64,000 nt of DNA from Cohnella nanjingensis (GTDB taxonomy: Bacteria; Bacillota; Bacilli; Paenibacillales; Paenibacillaceae): assembly GCF_014212125.1 (NCBI RefSeq), contig NZ_JACJVP010000025.1:16501-80500 (forward strand), given 5' to 3'. Both the position numbers and the translations under genes were made by a program. Positions 17,921 to 27,600 of the stretch are shown piece after piece; position 1 is the first letter of the stretch; every line of letters starts with the position of its first letter. The notes below the pieces were generated by a model. It worked only from the letters and a program-made list of their open reading frames with translations. It was not told where the DNA came from and ran no database searches.

Positions 17921-18020
17921 CAAGTAAAAACGGCTTCGCCGTCCTCAGAAGAGGGCGAGACGTTTTTATCGGAGACCCTTTAGAAATGGATAAGCGTGAA
18001 ACTTATACATTCTAAATGGT
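17921..18020 (+). repeat. Two-hairpin dispersed repeat, copy B (mRNA leader of the helicase operon)
   Basis: It starts CAAGTAAAAACGGCTTCGCC. The first hairpin (outer arms AAAAACG / CGTTTTT) is terminator-like. The second has arms ACCCTTTAGAA / TTCTAAATGGT, different from copy A yet still complementary. Because it lies between the promoter and the SWIM gene, the first hairpin could act as an attenuator. A nine-codon frame (MDKRETYTF) lies in the second hairpin; its ribosome site is weak. Confidence 0.85.
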
Positions 18021-18066
18021 TCAAAAAGAGGGACTCGCGTCCGCTCTGTACACGGATGGTGGACTC

Positions 18067-19683
18067 ATGCAACCGAACTACGTCATGGACGACACGCAGT
18101 GGCATCAGCTCGTCGAAGACGCTGCCGAGCACTTCAACGATCTGACCCTCAAGCGGGGCTTCCAATATTACAAGCAAGAACGCGTCCTCCAGCTGCGCGC
18201 GGCCGCGGCGGGACGGATCGCGGCGGTCGTCATGGACGAGGAGCGCTGCCAGGTCGAGATCGACCTGACGCGTCTCGCCGACAGCCGCTGCAGCTGCCAG
18301 GCCGCCAGCGGCTGCAAGCACATCGCCGCCGCGCTGATGGCCTATGCCGAGCGCCAGGGACGCTCGGTGAACGCGCTGGCCAACGCCAAGACGGCGGCGG
18401 CCGCCCAGCGTGCGGCCCAGGCCGTCCCGGCAGGGGGCGTCGCCCGGCCGCAGGAGCTGGCGGACCGCATCCCCGGAATGTCCGCGGCGGAGTGGCGCGA
18501 GCTGTTCGCGCGGGTTACCGCGCCATTGGCGCACGAGACGCGCAACGTTCAGTACGTGAAGGACGCATTGACCGCGATCGGACGGCTGAAGCCCGCGCTC
18601 TCTCCCGTGCCGATGCGGCTGTTCGCGCTGCACGCGCAGCTCCTCGTCCTGGAAGAGGTGATGAAGCCGGCGAGAGCCTCCTGGCAGCAGCTCGGCTCCC
18701 ACATGGGCTATCACACGCACTTGGCGGCGTCGGAGCTGCAGGATGCGATCAGAGCCGCGCTCGCCGAAGGATTGGATCTCGCCGACGAGCCGGAGCAGTG
18801 GGCGCGCGTGGAGGAGACGCTGGCCGCGATCCGCGGGAAGATGCTGTCGGAGTCCGGCGCGCAGGCTGAATACTTCGATATCTACGATCGGCTGTGGCGG
18901 CATGGGATACGTGCGAACCTGAAGGACCGTCAGCGGTACGAGGAGGAGCTGCGGCAGCTTCGGTCGGCGGGCGCCAAGGCGGAGGCGGCGTCCAAGCGGA
19001 CGCTGCTGACCCAGGCGCTCGCGCAGAGCCGCATGCGCTTCTATCTGGGCGAAGACGAGGCGGCGTGGACGCTGCTGCAGGAGGCGGCGGGCCGCAAGCT
19101 CGATCTCCTCTCGGGCGATCTGTACCGCTTCCTGGCCGATCTGTCGGAGGCGGAGGACTGGGCGCGGCTGCTGGCATGGCTGGAGGCGATCGCCCCGCTG
19201 CTCGCGAACCATGCGAACCGGAACCACCTGAGCGAATACGCCGCCTATTGGGAGATCGTCGCGGCGCGCCTGCCCGGCGCCGAGGCGCGAATGTGGGACG
19301 CGCTCGGCCGGATGCTGCCGTACGCGGGCGATATCTATGAAGCGCAGATGCGGGCGCGCGGCGAATGGCACCGCTGGGTCGACTACCAGCTCAGCGCGGG
19401 ACGGGAGCCGCTCGACTTCCGCGCGACCGAGCTGCAGCCCCTGGAGAAGGAGGCGCCCGAGGCGCTGCTGCCCTTCTACCATCAGGCCGTGGAGAGATAC
19501 GTGGCGGAGAAAAACAGAGCCGGCTACAAGGCCGCGGCCAGACTGCTGAAGCGTCTCGCCAAGCTCTACAAGAAAATGAAGCTGGAGTCGCGGTGGGAAC
19601 TGTTCCTGGACGCCTTCGCGGCCCGCCATAGTCGGCTGCGCGCCCTGCAAGAAGAGCTGCGGAAAGGAAAGCTGATTCCATGA
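18067..19683 (+). CDS. SWIM zinc-finger protein, partner of the SNF2 helicase
   Basis: A 538-residue protein. After YVMDDTQWHQLVEDAAEHFN and LTLKRGFQYYKQERV comes a SWIM zinc-binding motif CSC-x6-CKH (CSCQAASGCKHIAAAL, near residues 75-90). The rest is alpha-helical and Ala/Leu/Arg-rich, perhaps helical repeats. SWIM proteins of this type are encoded directly before SNF2/SWI2 ATPases in many Bacilli. ATG at 18067 is preferred (GGTGGA upstream); an in-frame ATG at 18016 comes from the end of the repeat element and lacks a ribosome site. The stop overlaps the helicase start (ATGA), so the two are made together. A role in DNA remodelling or repair is likely but untested. Confidence 0.85.
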   Translation: MQPNYVMDDTQWHQLVEDAAEHFNDLTLKRGFQYYKQERVLQLRAAAAGRIAAVVMDEERCQVEIDLTRLADSRCSCQAASGCKHIAAALMAYAERQGRSVNALANAKTAAAAQRAAQAVPAGGVARPQELADRIPGMSAAEWRELFARVTAPLAHETRNVQYVKDALTAIGRLKPALSPVPMRLFALHAQLLVLEEVMKPARASWQQLGSHMGYHTHLAASELQDAIRAALAEGLDLADEPEQWARVEETLAAIRGKMLSESGAQAEYFDIYDRLWRHGIRANLKDRQRYEEELRQLRSAGAKAEAASKRTLLTQALAQSRMRFYLGEDEAAWTLLQEAAGRKLDLLSGDLYRFLADLSEAEDWARLLAWLEAIAPLLANHANRNHLSEYAAYWEIVAARLPGAEARMWDALGRMLPYAGDIYEAQMRARGEWHRWVDYQLSAGREPLDFRATELQPLEKEAPEALLPFYHQAVERYVAEKNRAGYKAAARLLKRLAKLYKKMKLESRWELFLDAFAARHSRLRALQEELRKGKLIP

Positions 19684-22600
19684 GCACGCACCTGAATACG
19701 ATCCAAATCCGACTCAGCATGAGCGGCCATGGCGACGCCGTCATCTGGGGCACCCTGGAAGGCTACAGCTACGTGCCCGGCACCTATGTGAAGCAGCGTC
19801 TGTTCGCTTGGCATGCGCCGTCCTTCTATGGGACCGAGCTCGAAGTCAAGAACGTCCAGGACGGCATCGACGTCGTGATCCTGCCCGCCGAGCAGGTGAT
19901 CCCGTTCTTCGCGGAGCTTCATCTGCTCCGGCATATCGACTGGGTATGGGCGGACGGAGCCTCTCGCGCGCTGATCAAGCTGGCGCCGATGCTCGCGGAG
20001 AGCCTCGAGGCGCGCAAGTTCGCACCCAGCCTCTCCGCCTTCCGGCAGCACAAGCTCCAATGGACCTGGGACGCCCCCGCGGTGGATGAAGCGCTCGCGG
20101 CGATCGATCGCGCGGAGGCGCGCGAGCCGGATGACGAGTCGTCCGAGGAAGAGCGGCTCGCCTTCCTGAACGGCCTGCAGGCCGCCTTCTCGGCCTCCGT
20201 ATCCGAGCGGCACTTCGGCACCGAGGCGGAAGCGGCCGACCTGCGGAGGGAATACCCGCTGCTGTTCGCCCGGGACCCGGCCGCCTTCACCGGCATGGAT
20301 GCGGAGTCTTGGCTGGTCGCGGTCGGCTGGAAGGCCGACGCCGCGCCGTTCCGCCCCGTGCTGCAGCTGCTGGAGCCGGACGAGGACGTGCCGGAATGGC
20401 GTTTGCGGCTCATGCTGCAGGACAAACGGGACCCGACCGCGCTCGCTCCGGCGAGCTTGAGCGCCGGCGGAGAAGCGACCGGCTCATGGCCGGGCGCCTG
20501 GACGGCGCATGTGCGCCAGCGCGCCGAGAGCTGGCTCGATCGCCTGCGCGCCAGCTTGCCCGAAGGCAGGCTGGGCAACGGCGCCGACGTGCTCGCCCGG
20601 CCGCTGGACGACCAGGCGGCCTGGCAGTTCCTGACCGTCGACAGCCGCCGTCTGCTCGAAGGCGGCTGGCAGGTGCTGCTGCCCGCCTGGTGGGAGGCGG
20701 CGAGCCGCAAGAAGCCGCGCCTGCGCGCCAAGATCCGCGAGGGCGAGGGCGATCCCGCGGCCAAGAAGGGCGGCGGCGGCTCGCTGTTCGGTCTGGACTC
20801 GATCATCGACTTCGATTGGCGGATCGCCATCGGCGATACCGAGATGACCGAAGCTGAATTCGCGGAGCTGATCGCGCGGGGAGAGCGTCTCGTCAAGTTC
20901 CGCGGCCAGTGGGTCCCGCTCGATCCGGCGCTGCTCGCGCAGATCCGGCGCGCGATGGACGGCATGGACAAGTCCCAAGGCCTCTCCTTCCAGGACGTGC
21001 TGCAGCTCCATCTGCTCGCGAATCGGAGCGCCTGGGCCGCGAGCAACGGCGAGACCGCGGAGCCCGAGCCGGATCCGGAAGCCGGGGGGCATGCGGCGCG
21101 CGTCGAGCTCGAAGTCGAGCTGAACGCGCATCTCGCCCGGATCATCGACCAGCTCGTCCAGCAAGCCGAATGGCCGAAGCTTCCCGCGCCCGCGGGGCTG
21201 CGAGCCGAGCTGCGCGCCTACCAGCGCGACGGCTACTCCTGGCTGGCCTTCCTGCGGACCTTCGGGCTCGGCGCCTGCCTGGCGGACGATATGGGGCTCG
21301 GCAAGACCGTGCAGCTGATCTCCTATCTGCTGCACATCCGGGAGAGCGGCGCGGATACCGCCGGCATCCCTTCGCTCGTCATCTGCCCGACCTCCGTGCT
21401 CGGCAACTGGCAGAAGGAACTGTCCCGCTTCGCGCCGTCGCTGCGGGTCATGCTCCACTACGGCGCGAGACGCGCCGGCGGCGAGGCGTTCGCGGACGCG
21501 ATCCGGGAGGCGGACGTCGTCCTCACCTCGTTCGCGACCGCGGCGCTGGACCAAGAGACGCTCCAGGCGTACACGTGGGCGACCCTCTGCCTGGACGAAG
21601 CGCAGAACATCAAGAACGCGCAGACCAAGCAATCCGCGGCCGTCCGCAGCATCCCCGCCCGGCATCGGGTCGCGCTCACCGGCACGCCGATCGAGAACCG
21701 GCTGGCGGAGCTGTGGTCCATCTACGACTTCATGAACCCGGGCTACCTGGGCAGCGCACGGGCGTTTCAGGAGCGCTTCGCCGCGGCCGTCGAGCGCGAG
21801 CGCGACGAACGTCGCACGGCCGACCTGCAGCAGCTGGTCAAGCCGTTCATGCTGCGCCGCAAGAAGAAGGATCCGGCCATCCAGCTCGATCTGCCGGAGA
21901 AGAACGAGATGAAGACGTATATTCACCTGACCGCCGAGCAAGCCTCGCTCTACGATCAGACGGTCGGCGAGCTGCTGGAGCGCGTGCGCAAGCTGGAGGG
22001 CATCGAGCGCAAAGGCGCCATCCTGGCCGCGCTCACGCACCTCAAGCAGCTCTGCGACCATCCGATGCTCACGACGAAGGAGCCGCTGCCCGCCTCCGAC
22101 GACGGCGAAGGGCTCGACACCGATATGCTGATCGGCCGATCCGCCAAACTCGAGCGCCTGATGGCGATGGTGCGGGAGCTGCGGGACGAGGGCGAGCGCT
22201 GCTTGATTTTCACCCAATACATCGGCATGGGGGAAATGCTCCGGGCGGTGCTCCAGCAAGAGCTCGGCGAGCCCGTCCTCTACCTGAACGGCAGCACGTC
22301 CAAAACCGCGCGCGACCGGATGATCGAGCGGTTCCAGTCGCAGACGCTGCCGCCCGAGGAGCAGCCGAACGTCTTCATCCTCTCGCTGAAGGCCGGCGGC
22401 GTCGGACTCAACCTCACGGCGGCCAATCACGTCTTTCACTTCGACCGGTGGTGGAACCCGGCCGTCGAGAACCAAGCCACGGACCGCGCCTTCCGGATGG
22501 GCCAGACCCGCGACGTTCAGGTCCACAAGTTCATCTCGCTCGGCACGCTGGAGGAGAAGATCGACGAGATGCTCGAGAACAAGCAAGCGCTGAGCGACAA

Positions 22601-22685
22601 CGTCATCTCCGCCTCCGAAGGCTGGATCACGGAGCTGTCGACGGACGCGCTGAGAGATTTGTTCGTCCTGCGGAGGGATTGGTAA
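19680..22685 (+). CDS. SNF2-family DEAD/DEAH-box ATPase
   Basis: A 1001-residue protein. The N-terminal 500 residues are an accessory region of the bacterial SNF2 type. The ATPase core has motif I DDMGLGKTVQLISYLL (near residue 538), motif Ib ICPTSVLGNW, motif II LDEAQNIKN, motif III ALTGTPIENRL, motif IV FTQYIGMG, motif V NLTAANHVFHFDRWWNP and motif VI QATDRAFRMGQT. Both RecA-like lobes are complete. It probably moves along duplex DNA and remodels DNA-protein contacts, perhaps assisting transcription or repair. It starts inside the SWIM gene stop (4-nt overlap). Copy C of the dispersed repeat begins 15 bp past its stop. Confidence 0.93.
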   Translation: MSTHLNTIQIRLSMSGHGDAVIWGTLEGYSYVPGTYVKQRLFAWHAPSFYGTELEVKNVQDGIDVVILPAEQVIPFFAELHLLRHIDWVWADGASRALIKLAPMLAESLEARKFAPSLSAFRQHKLQWTWDAPAVDEALAAIDRAEAREPDDESSEEERLAFLNGLQAAFSASVSERHFGTEAEAADLRREYPLLFARDPAAFTGMDAESWLVAVGWKADAAPFRPVLQLLEPDEDVPEWRLRLMLQDKRDPTALAPASLSAGGEATGSWPGAWTAHVRQRAESWLDRLRASLPEGRLGNGADVLARPLDDQAAWQFLTVDSRRLLEGGWQVLLPAWWEAASRKKPRLRAKIREGEGDPAAKKGGGGSLFGLDSIIDFDWRIAIGDTEMTEAEFAELIARGERLVKFRGQWVPLDPALLAQIRRAMDGMDKSQGLSFQDVLQLHLLANRSAWAASNGETAEPEPDPEAGGHAARVELEVELNAHLARIIDQLVQQAEWPKLPAPAGLRAELRAYQRDGYSWLAFLRTFGLGACLADDMGLGKTVQLISYLLHIRESGADTAGIPSLVICPTSVLGNWQKELSRFAPSLRVMLHYGARRAGGEAFADAIREADVVLTSFATAALDQETLQAYTWATLCLDEAQNIKNAQTKQSAAVRSIPARHRVALTGTPIENRLAELWSIYDFMNPGYLGSARAFQERFAAAVERERDERRTADLQQLVKPFMLRRKKKDPAIQLDLPEKNEMKTYIHLTAEQASLYDQTVGELLERVRKLEGIERKGAILAALTHLKQLCDHPMLTTKEPLPASDDGEGLDTDMLIGRSAKLERLMAMVRELRDEGERCLIFTQYIGMGEMLRAVLQQELGEPVLYLNGSTSKTARDRMIERFQSQTLPPEEQPNVFILSLKAGGVGLNLTAANHVFHFDRWWNPAVENQATDRAFRMGQTRDVQVHKFISLGTLEEKIDEMLENKQALSDNVISASEGWITELSTDALRDLFVLRRDW

Positions 22686-22699
22686 CGAACGGCTTGCGC

Positions 22700-22743
22700 C
22701 AAGTAAAAACGGCTTCGCGTCCTTATTAGGGGCGAACGCTTCT
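22700..22743 (+). repeat. Two-hairpin dispersed repeat, copy C, left half
   Basis: It starts CAAGTAAAAACGGCTTCGCG and breaks off at GCGAACGCTTCTTA, the point equal to CGTTTTTAT in other copies. The matching right half (TCGGAG plus the second hairpin) reappears at 23441, about 700 bp away. The element seems to have been split by an insertion. Confidence 0.75.
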
Positions 22744-22809
22744 TATGAAAACACCCGTGCTGCGGGAGATTTTCATTATAGCCTGTGCCCGGTTACGGGC
22801 GTGAATGTT
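22744..22809 (+). repeat. 66-bp direct repeat flanking array 2 (left copy)
   Basis: Starts TATGAAAACACCCGTGC and ends CGGGCGTGAATGTT. It is nearly the same as 23375-23440 and the same length. It contains two hairpins: ATGAAAA / TTTTCAT, and GCCCG-GTTA-CGGGC. Its right edge runs directly into the right half of an array hairpin. Confidence 0.9.
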
Positions 22810-23374
22810 TTTATCGTTACTGTGACTATCGGAGGCTTGTAGGAAGCTGTAACGATACATTTTATCGTTACAGCGACTGTCGCCGGTTTGCGGGATGCTG
22901 CAACGATACATTTTATCGTTACAGCGGCTGTCGCAGGTTTGCGGGATGCTGCAACGATACATTTTATCGTTACAGCGACTGTCGCCGGTTTGCGGGATGC
23001 TGCAACGATACATTTTATCGTTACAGCGACTGTCGCCGGTTTGCGGGATGCTGTAACGATACATTTTATCGTTACAGTGGCTGTCGACGGTTTGCGGGAT
23101 GCTGTAACGATACATTTTATCGTTACAGCGACTGTCGACGGTTTGCGGGATGCTGCAACGATACATTTTATCGTTACAGCGACTGTCGCCGGTTTGCGGG
23201 CTGCTGTAACGATACATTTTATCGTTACAGCGACCGTTTGCAGTTTGTGGGATGCTGTAACGATACTTTTTAGCGTTACAGTGACTATCGGCGGCTTGCG
23301 GGATGCTGTAACGTTACTTTTTAACGGTTACAGTGACTGTCAGCGGTTTGCGGGCTGCTGTAACGATACTTTTT
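22810..23374. repeat. Hairpin array 2: 51-bp period, opposite orientation to array 1
   Basis: Arms CTGTAACGATA / TATCGTTACAG with loop CATTT, the reverse complement of the AAATG loop variant of array 1. CGATA cores fall at 22853, 22904, 22955, 23006, 23057, 23108, 23159, 23210, 23261, 23312 and 23364; nine of ten steps are 51 bp and one is 52. The 24-bp spacer (GACTGTCGCCGGTTTGCGGG-like) is unrelated to that of array 1. The first unit has only a right half (TTATCGTTACTG at 22811) and the last only a left half (ends near 23370); flanking repeats are joined at these half-hairpins. It lies between convergent genes. Confidence 0.95.
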
Positions 23375-23440
23375 TATGAAAACGCCCGTGCTTAGGTGGA
23401 TATTCATTATAGCCTGTGCCCGGTTACGGGCGTGAATGTT
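23375..23440 (+). repeat. 66-bp direct repeat flanking array 2 (right copy)
   Basis: Same length and mostly the same bases as 22744-22809; the difference is mainly in the loop of the first hairpin (TTAGGTGGATA against TGCGGGAGATT). It joins the left half of the last array hairpin. An 18-of-19 match to its middle, inverted, occurs at 63738-63756. Confidence 0.9.
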
Positions 23441-23495
23441 ATGATCGGAGACGGATCAGCGGAGGAATAGGTGAAGCCTCTCCTTCCTGATCCGT
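23441..23495 (+). repeat. Two-hairpin dispersed repeat, copy C, right half
   Basis: Begins ATGATCGGAG, as other copies read TTATCGGAG. The second hairpin has arms ACGGATCAG and CTGATCCGT around GGAATAGGTGAAGCC, a further arm sequence that is again complementary. The middle AATAGGTGAA resembles GGATAGGCGTAAA of other copies. Confidence 0.55.
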
Positions 23496-23541
23496 GCAAA
23501 AAAAAGGTGGAGCAGCGTTGTTCGCTGCTCCACCTTTCTGC
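23496..23541 (-). terminator. Terminator of the LacI-family gene
   Basis: On the minus strand AAAGGTGGAGCAGCG / CGCTGCTCCACCTTT with a short loop is followed by a run of T. A strong intrinsic terminator. Confidence 0.92.
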
Positions 23542-23560
23542 GCGTGTACGATAAAACCGC

Positions 23561-24526
23561 TTAAACGGCGCCCACAGACGCCCCTTTGACGAGACTGACG
23601 TAGATCCGCTCATGCTCGACGTGCTCGCCCGCGATCAGCTTGAGCAGCTGCTCGGAAGCGAGCGCTCCCCACTTGCGCTTCGAATACTCGATCGTCGCGA
23701 GGCGAGGCTGCACGTACTCGGATACCTCGATGTTGTCGAAGCCGACGAGGTGGATATCCCGGCCGATCCGCAGCCCCGTCGTCGCGATGTAGTCGTAGAT
23801 CCCGATCGCCATCTCGTCGTTCAGGCAGAATACAGCGGCGGGACCGGCGAATTCCTTGGCGATGCGAACGCCCGCCTGGGCGCCGGCGGACTTGTTGAAG
23901 TCGCCTTCGATCTCGATGTATTCCAGGTCCGTCCGGCGGTCCACCGTCATCTTGACGGCTTGCATCCGCTGCTTGGCGTCGAACGAGCCCCTCGGACCCG
24001 TCACGACGTAGAGCTTGCGGTGCCCCATCTCGAGGAGATACTCCATCGCGAGCGTCGCGCCCGCCTTGTTGTCCAGCAGCACTTGATTGATATTCGGATG
24101 AGCCAAATCCCGGTCCAGGACGACCAGCTTGTGGCCGAGATCGGCGTACTTCAGCAGCTCCTCGCTGGAGAACGTCTCGTCGAGCACGATCGCCCCGTCG
24201 ATCATGCGCTGCGGGAGCAGCCGATGGGACTGCTTGCCGCTGCAGACGACCAGATCGTATCCGCTCCTGTTCAGGCCTTCCTTCAAGCCCTGCAGCAGAT
24301 CGCCGTAGAACGCGCCGCTGAAGTCGGTCAGGAACGCCCCGATAATCTTCGTCTCGCGCATCTTCAAATTCCTCGCCGCCGCGTTCGGAACATAGTTCAG
24401 CTCCTTGGCGATCGCCAGAATTCGGGCGGCCGTATCGTCCGTAACTTTGGGACTTCCGTTCAGCGCATAAGAGACGGTCGAGATCGAGACGCCTGCCCGT
24501 TTTGCGATATCCTTGATACTGACCAC
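23561..24526 (-). CDS. LacI-family transcriptional regulator of the beta-glucan locus
   Basis: A 321-residue repressor. The N-terminal helix-turn-helix and hinge are clear (IKDIAKRAGVSISTVSYALN, then YVPNAAARNLKMRET), followed by a periplasmic-binding-like ligand domain (IIGAFLTDFSGAFYGDLLQG, AVFCLNDEMAIGIYDYI, IHLVGFDNIEVSEYVQP). I chose GTG at 24526, 9 nt after AAAGGTGGAG; another GTG 15 bp upstream lies inside that site. It is the last gene of the GH3-GH94-LacI strand. Its likely targets are the four GAAACGTTTC-type boxes at 30207-30433 between the divergent arms. A sophoro-oligosaccharide inducer is inferred from context. Confidence 0.9.
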   Translation of the reverse strand: MVSIKDIAKRAGVSISTVSYALNGSPKVTDDTAARILAIAKELNYVPNAAARNLKMRETKIIGAFLTDFSGAFYGDLLQGLKEGLNRSGYDLVVCSGKQSHRLLPQRMIDGAIVLDETFSSEELLKYADLGHKLVVLDRDLAHPNINQVLLDNKAGATLAMEYLLEMGHRKLYVVTGPRGSFDAKQRMQAVKMTVDRRTDLEYIEIEGDFNKSAGAQAGVRIAKEFAGPAAVFCLNDEMAIGIYDYIATTGLRIGRDIHLVGFDNIEVSEYVQPRLATIEYSKRKWGALASEQLLKLIAGEHVEHERIYVSLVKGASVGAV

Positions 24527-24601
24527 GGCACTCGTCTCCACCTTTCCCCGTGTCTTTTGTCTTCATAATATACCACAATCTGCTAATCGTGTGCGCTGCC
24601 G

Positions 24602-27600
24602 TCAGCGATAGATATCGATGACGTTGCCTTCGTCCGACAGCGTCCGGGCGAGCCACTCGCGGCCGATCCGCCAGCCGCCCTCGCGATAGCGGTTCGGCTC
24701 CGGAAGCGCGGGCGCTTCCGCCCCGTTCACGGTCACCCGGCCGGCTTGGCCGCCGCCGGCGCTCAGATGATAGACGAACGTGACGGGCCGGTCCATGTAC
24801 CGGAATGCGAAGCGCAAGCCGTCGAGACGCGCCGGCAGCACGGGATCGACGACCAGGTCGCCGCCTGCAAGCCGGATGCCCAGGCAATTGGAGATGAGCT
24901 GATTCATATAGATGCCCGGGCCGCTGGAGTAGATCCGCCAGCCTCCTTTGACCGGCACTTTGCCCGCCCGCAGCTCTTCGAATCGTTCCTGCGCCTCGTA
25001 GCGGTCGTTGAACTGGCCGTCGGAGCTGCTGAAGTAGGCGTTGCTCTGCCGCGGCGCCGCGTTCGGCACGACGTCCCGGAGTCCGATCGGATTGATCGCC
25101 AGCAGGCCCTGCCACGCCTCGTCCGAGCGGCCCAGCTTGGCCATCGCCTCGACGTAGCGGATATGCGCGTGCACGTACTGCAGGCCGATCTCCCGGCCGA
25201 AGTTCGCCGCCTGCTCCGCGCGCTTGAAGTGCGTGCTGACCCCGCCGGCATACCGGGCCGGCCGGTTCATCAGCCGCACGCCGTCCGGACAATAGAGCCG
25301 TTCCTTGATCAGCTTGTAGTGCGCTTGCGCTTGCTCCGCCGTCAGCAGCTCGGCGATCATGCTCCGCGTCATCGGCAGCAGACGGTAATGAATGCCCGTC
25401 TTCGTATCGTCCGGATGAAGCATCGGCTCCGCCCGCTCCGGCTCCTCCATATAGAGGAACCCCGGGATCACGTCGGTCCGCAGCATGTACCGCCTGAAGT
25501 CTTCTTCGATGCCCGACGCGAGCCGCCCCAGCTCCTCCGCCATGCCGCCATCGTATTCGGCGAGCGCCGCGGATAGCTGCTTCAACGTCTGATAGGTCAA
25601 GGCGACCGTCCAGCTGCTCACCATGAATCGCTTCAGCTGCGCGTTGGCCGGCTGGAGCGTGTCGTCCCAGTCCCCGTCCCCGTACGCGGACAGATGCGTG
25701 CCGTGCAGGAAATGCGCCCGGATATACGCGATCTCCTTGCGCGCATGCCCGAGCACCGTATCGCGCGTTTCCGTCGGAACGCCCGTATGCCGGTCCGTAT
25801 AGGGCACGGCGGCTTCGAGGATGCCGAAGTCCCGGGTAGCCCGCAGATAATCGCCCAGCACCTTGAGCGGCCAGACGATGATGTCGCCGTGGCTCTCCTC
25901 CTGCTGGATCTTGAAGTACCGGTCGAACATGAACCACTGCGGCCAATTCCCGGTATCCTCGTATTGATGGGCATACACCGTGAGCAGCACCTCGCGCACC
26001 GCCTCGTGCTTGTGGGTCGCGAGGAAGTACTCGACCGGGCCCTGGCAGACGTCGCGCGTCCCCCAGGCGGCCCCGCCGTACTGCTCCAAGCCGTGCGGCA
26101 CGGAGTAATGGACGAGCATATTGTGGGTATACCACCAGGCCAGGGCATTGACCTTGTCCAGCTCGCCGCCCGCCTCGTCCCCGCCCAGACGGAATCCGTT
26201 CATCACCTTCTCGTAGAAACGCCGGTACCGCTCGGCTTCCGCTTCCGCCTCCCGCGGCGCCGAAGGCCACGCTTCGCCGTCCAGCGATCCTTGAACGGTC
26301 AATTGCCAAGCCGCGCTGCCCCCCAATCGGAGAACGACCAGCGAAGCGTCGCCGGGCGCGGCACCGTCCGCGAGCAGACGTTCGTCGCCGACCTCGAGGC
26401 CGGCTCCCTCCACGCGCATGCGGTAGCGCAGCTCCGGATAGACCGACGCGCTGAGCGATCGCCCGTCCGCCCGGAAGACGATCGCGTCCTCTTCGCGCTC
26501 CATGCGGAACGGCACCTCGAACTCGTTGCCGTTCATCGTCACCTGATTCGTGACGAGATAGCGGTAGGGCCTTCCGCTCTCCGAGCGGACGGTCAGCACG
26601 ATCTCCGGCGAGTCGACGGTCGAGAAGTTCGTGACGACCAGCAGATCGTCCGGCAGACGATAATGCCACTTGGCATAATTGAATCCCATCTCGAACCAGG
26701 AGGGCAGCGTCAGCAGCCGATAGATTCCGTCGATCTCGACGTAGATGCGCTGCCCGGACGTCTTCATGACGTTCAGCGCGTTCCGCGCGTTCGTCAGCAT
26801 CTTGTTGAAGGACGTATTGCCCAGCACCAGCTGGGCGTTAAACAGCCCGTACATGAACGAAGTCGTGGTCATCACGCGCTCGTTCATCCGGTCGTTGTTT
26901 CCCGTCATGAGGATGTGCCCGTGCGGGCGTTCGACCCGAAGCTCCTTCTCCTTCAGCACGACATGCTCGTGCGTCGGCGTGAAGAAGGACAGCAGCGTAT
27001 CCCCGTCCCGTTCCTCCTGGTACCGGACCGGGAAGCGGCGATCGAGGTCTTCGGCCGTCATCGGCAGCGCGGTCAGCGGCTCGCCGATCTCGGCTCGGAT
27101 CGTCGCGCGCGGGATCTCCGCCCCCTGGACGGGGCCGGCCGACTCCATCCGGCGCCAGGCTTCGGCGACCTCGCCGCCGTATTCCAGCGCCGTGACGGCC
27201 GCGGGGTGATCGGGTCTGAACAGCCCGTAGAAGACGATCCTCGCCTCGCCGTCCAGCCGGATGCGGCCGGATTGCAGCCCGGCATAGGCGAATTCATATT
27301 GATAGATCTCGTTCGCGAGCGACGCGGCCGTTAGGCTGGCCGGCTCGTTCGTCTCCTTGTAGGACAGGCCGAAGAATTGATAGCCGTCCGTAGCGTACCC
27401 GATGGCGCCCGTCAGCGCGCCTTGTTGCAGATAGGGGAACCGGCCCCCCTGCTGCGGCTGGTTCTGGCGCGAGCAGATGACGTAGCCCCACGCCGGATCT
27501 TCGAACACCGAATGTCCGATATATTGCGACATGTAGGCTTCGTTGCTGCGCACCGCGCCCTTGTCGGCCAGCCCGATATCCTGGCCGTAGAGGATATCGG

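Noticed and set aside
20484..22586. 700-codon frame opposite the SNF2 gene
   Set aside because: Antisense shadow of a gene with all SNF2 motifs.
22726..23379. Repeat proteins rich in Cys/Asn/Tyr in array 2
   Set aside because: Open on both strands for the same reason; conserved bases follow the hairpin, not codon positions.
22700..23495. Complete insertion sequence
   Set aside because: No transposase frame lies between the 66-bp repeats; the content is only hairpin units.
23610..26669. 1019-codon frame on the same strand as the GH94 and LacI genes
   Set aside because: Arg/Gly/Ala-rich shadow spanning two real genes in another frame.
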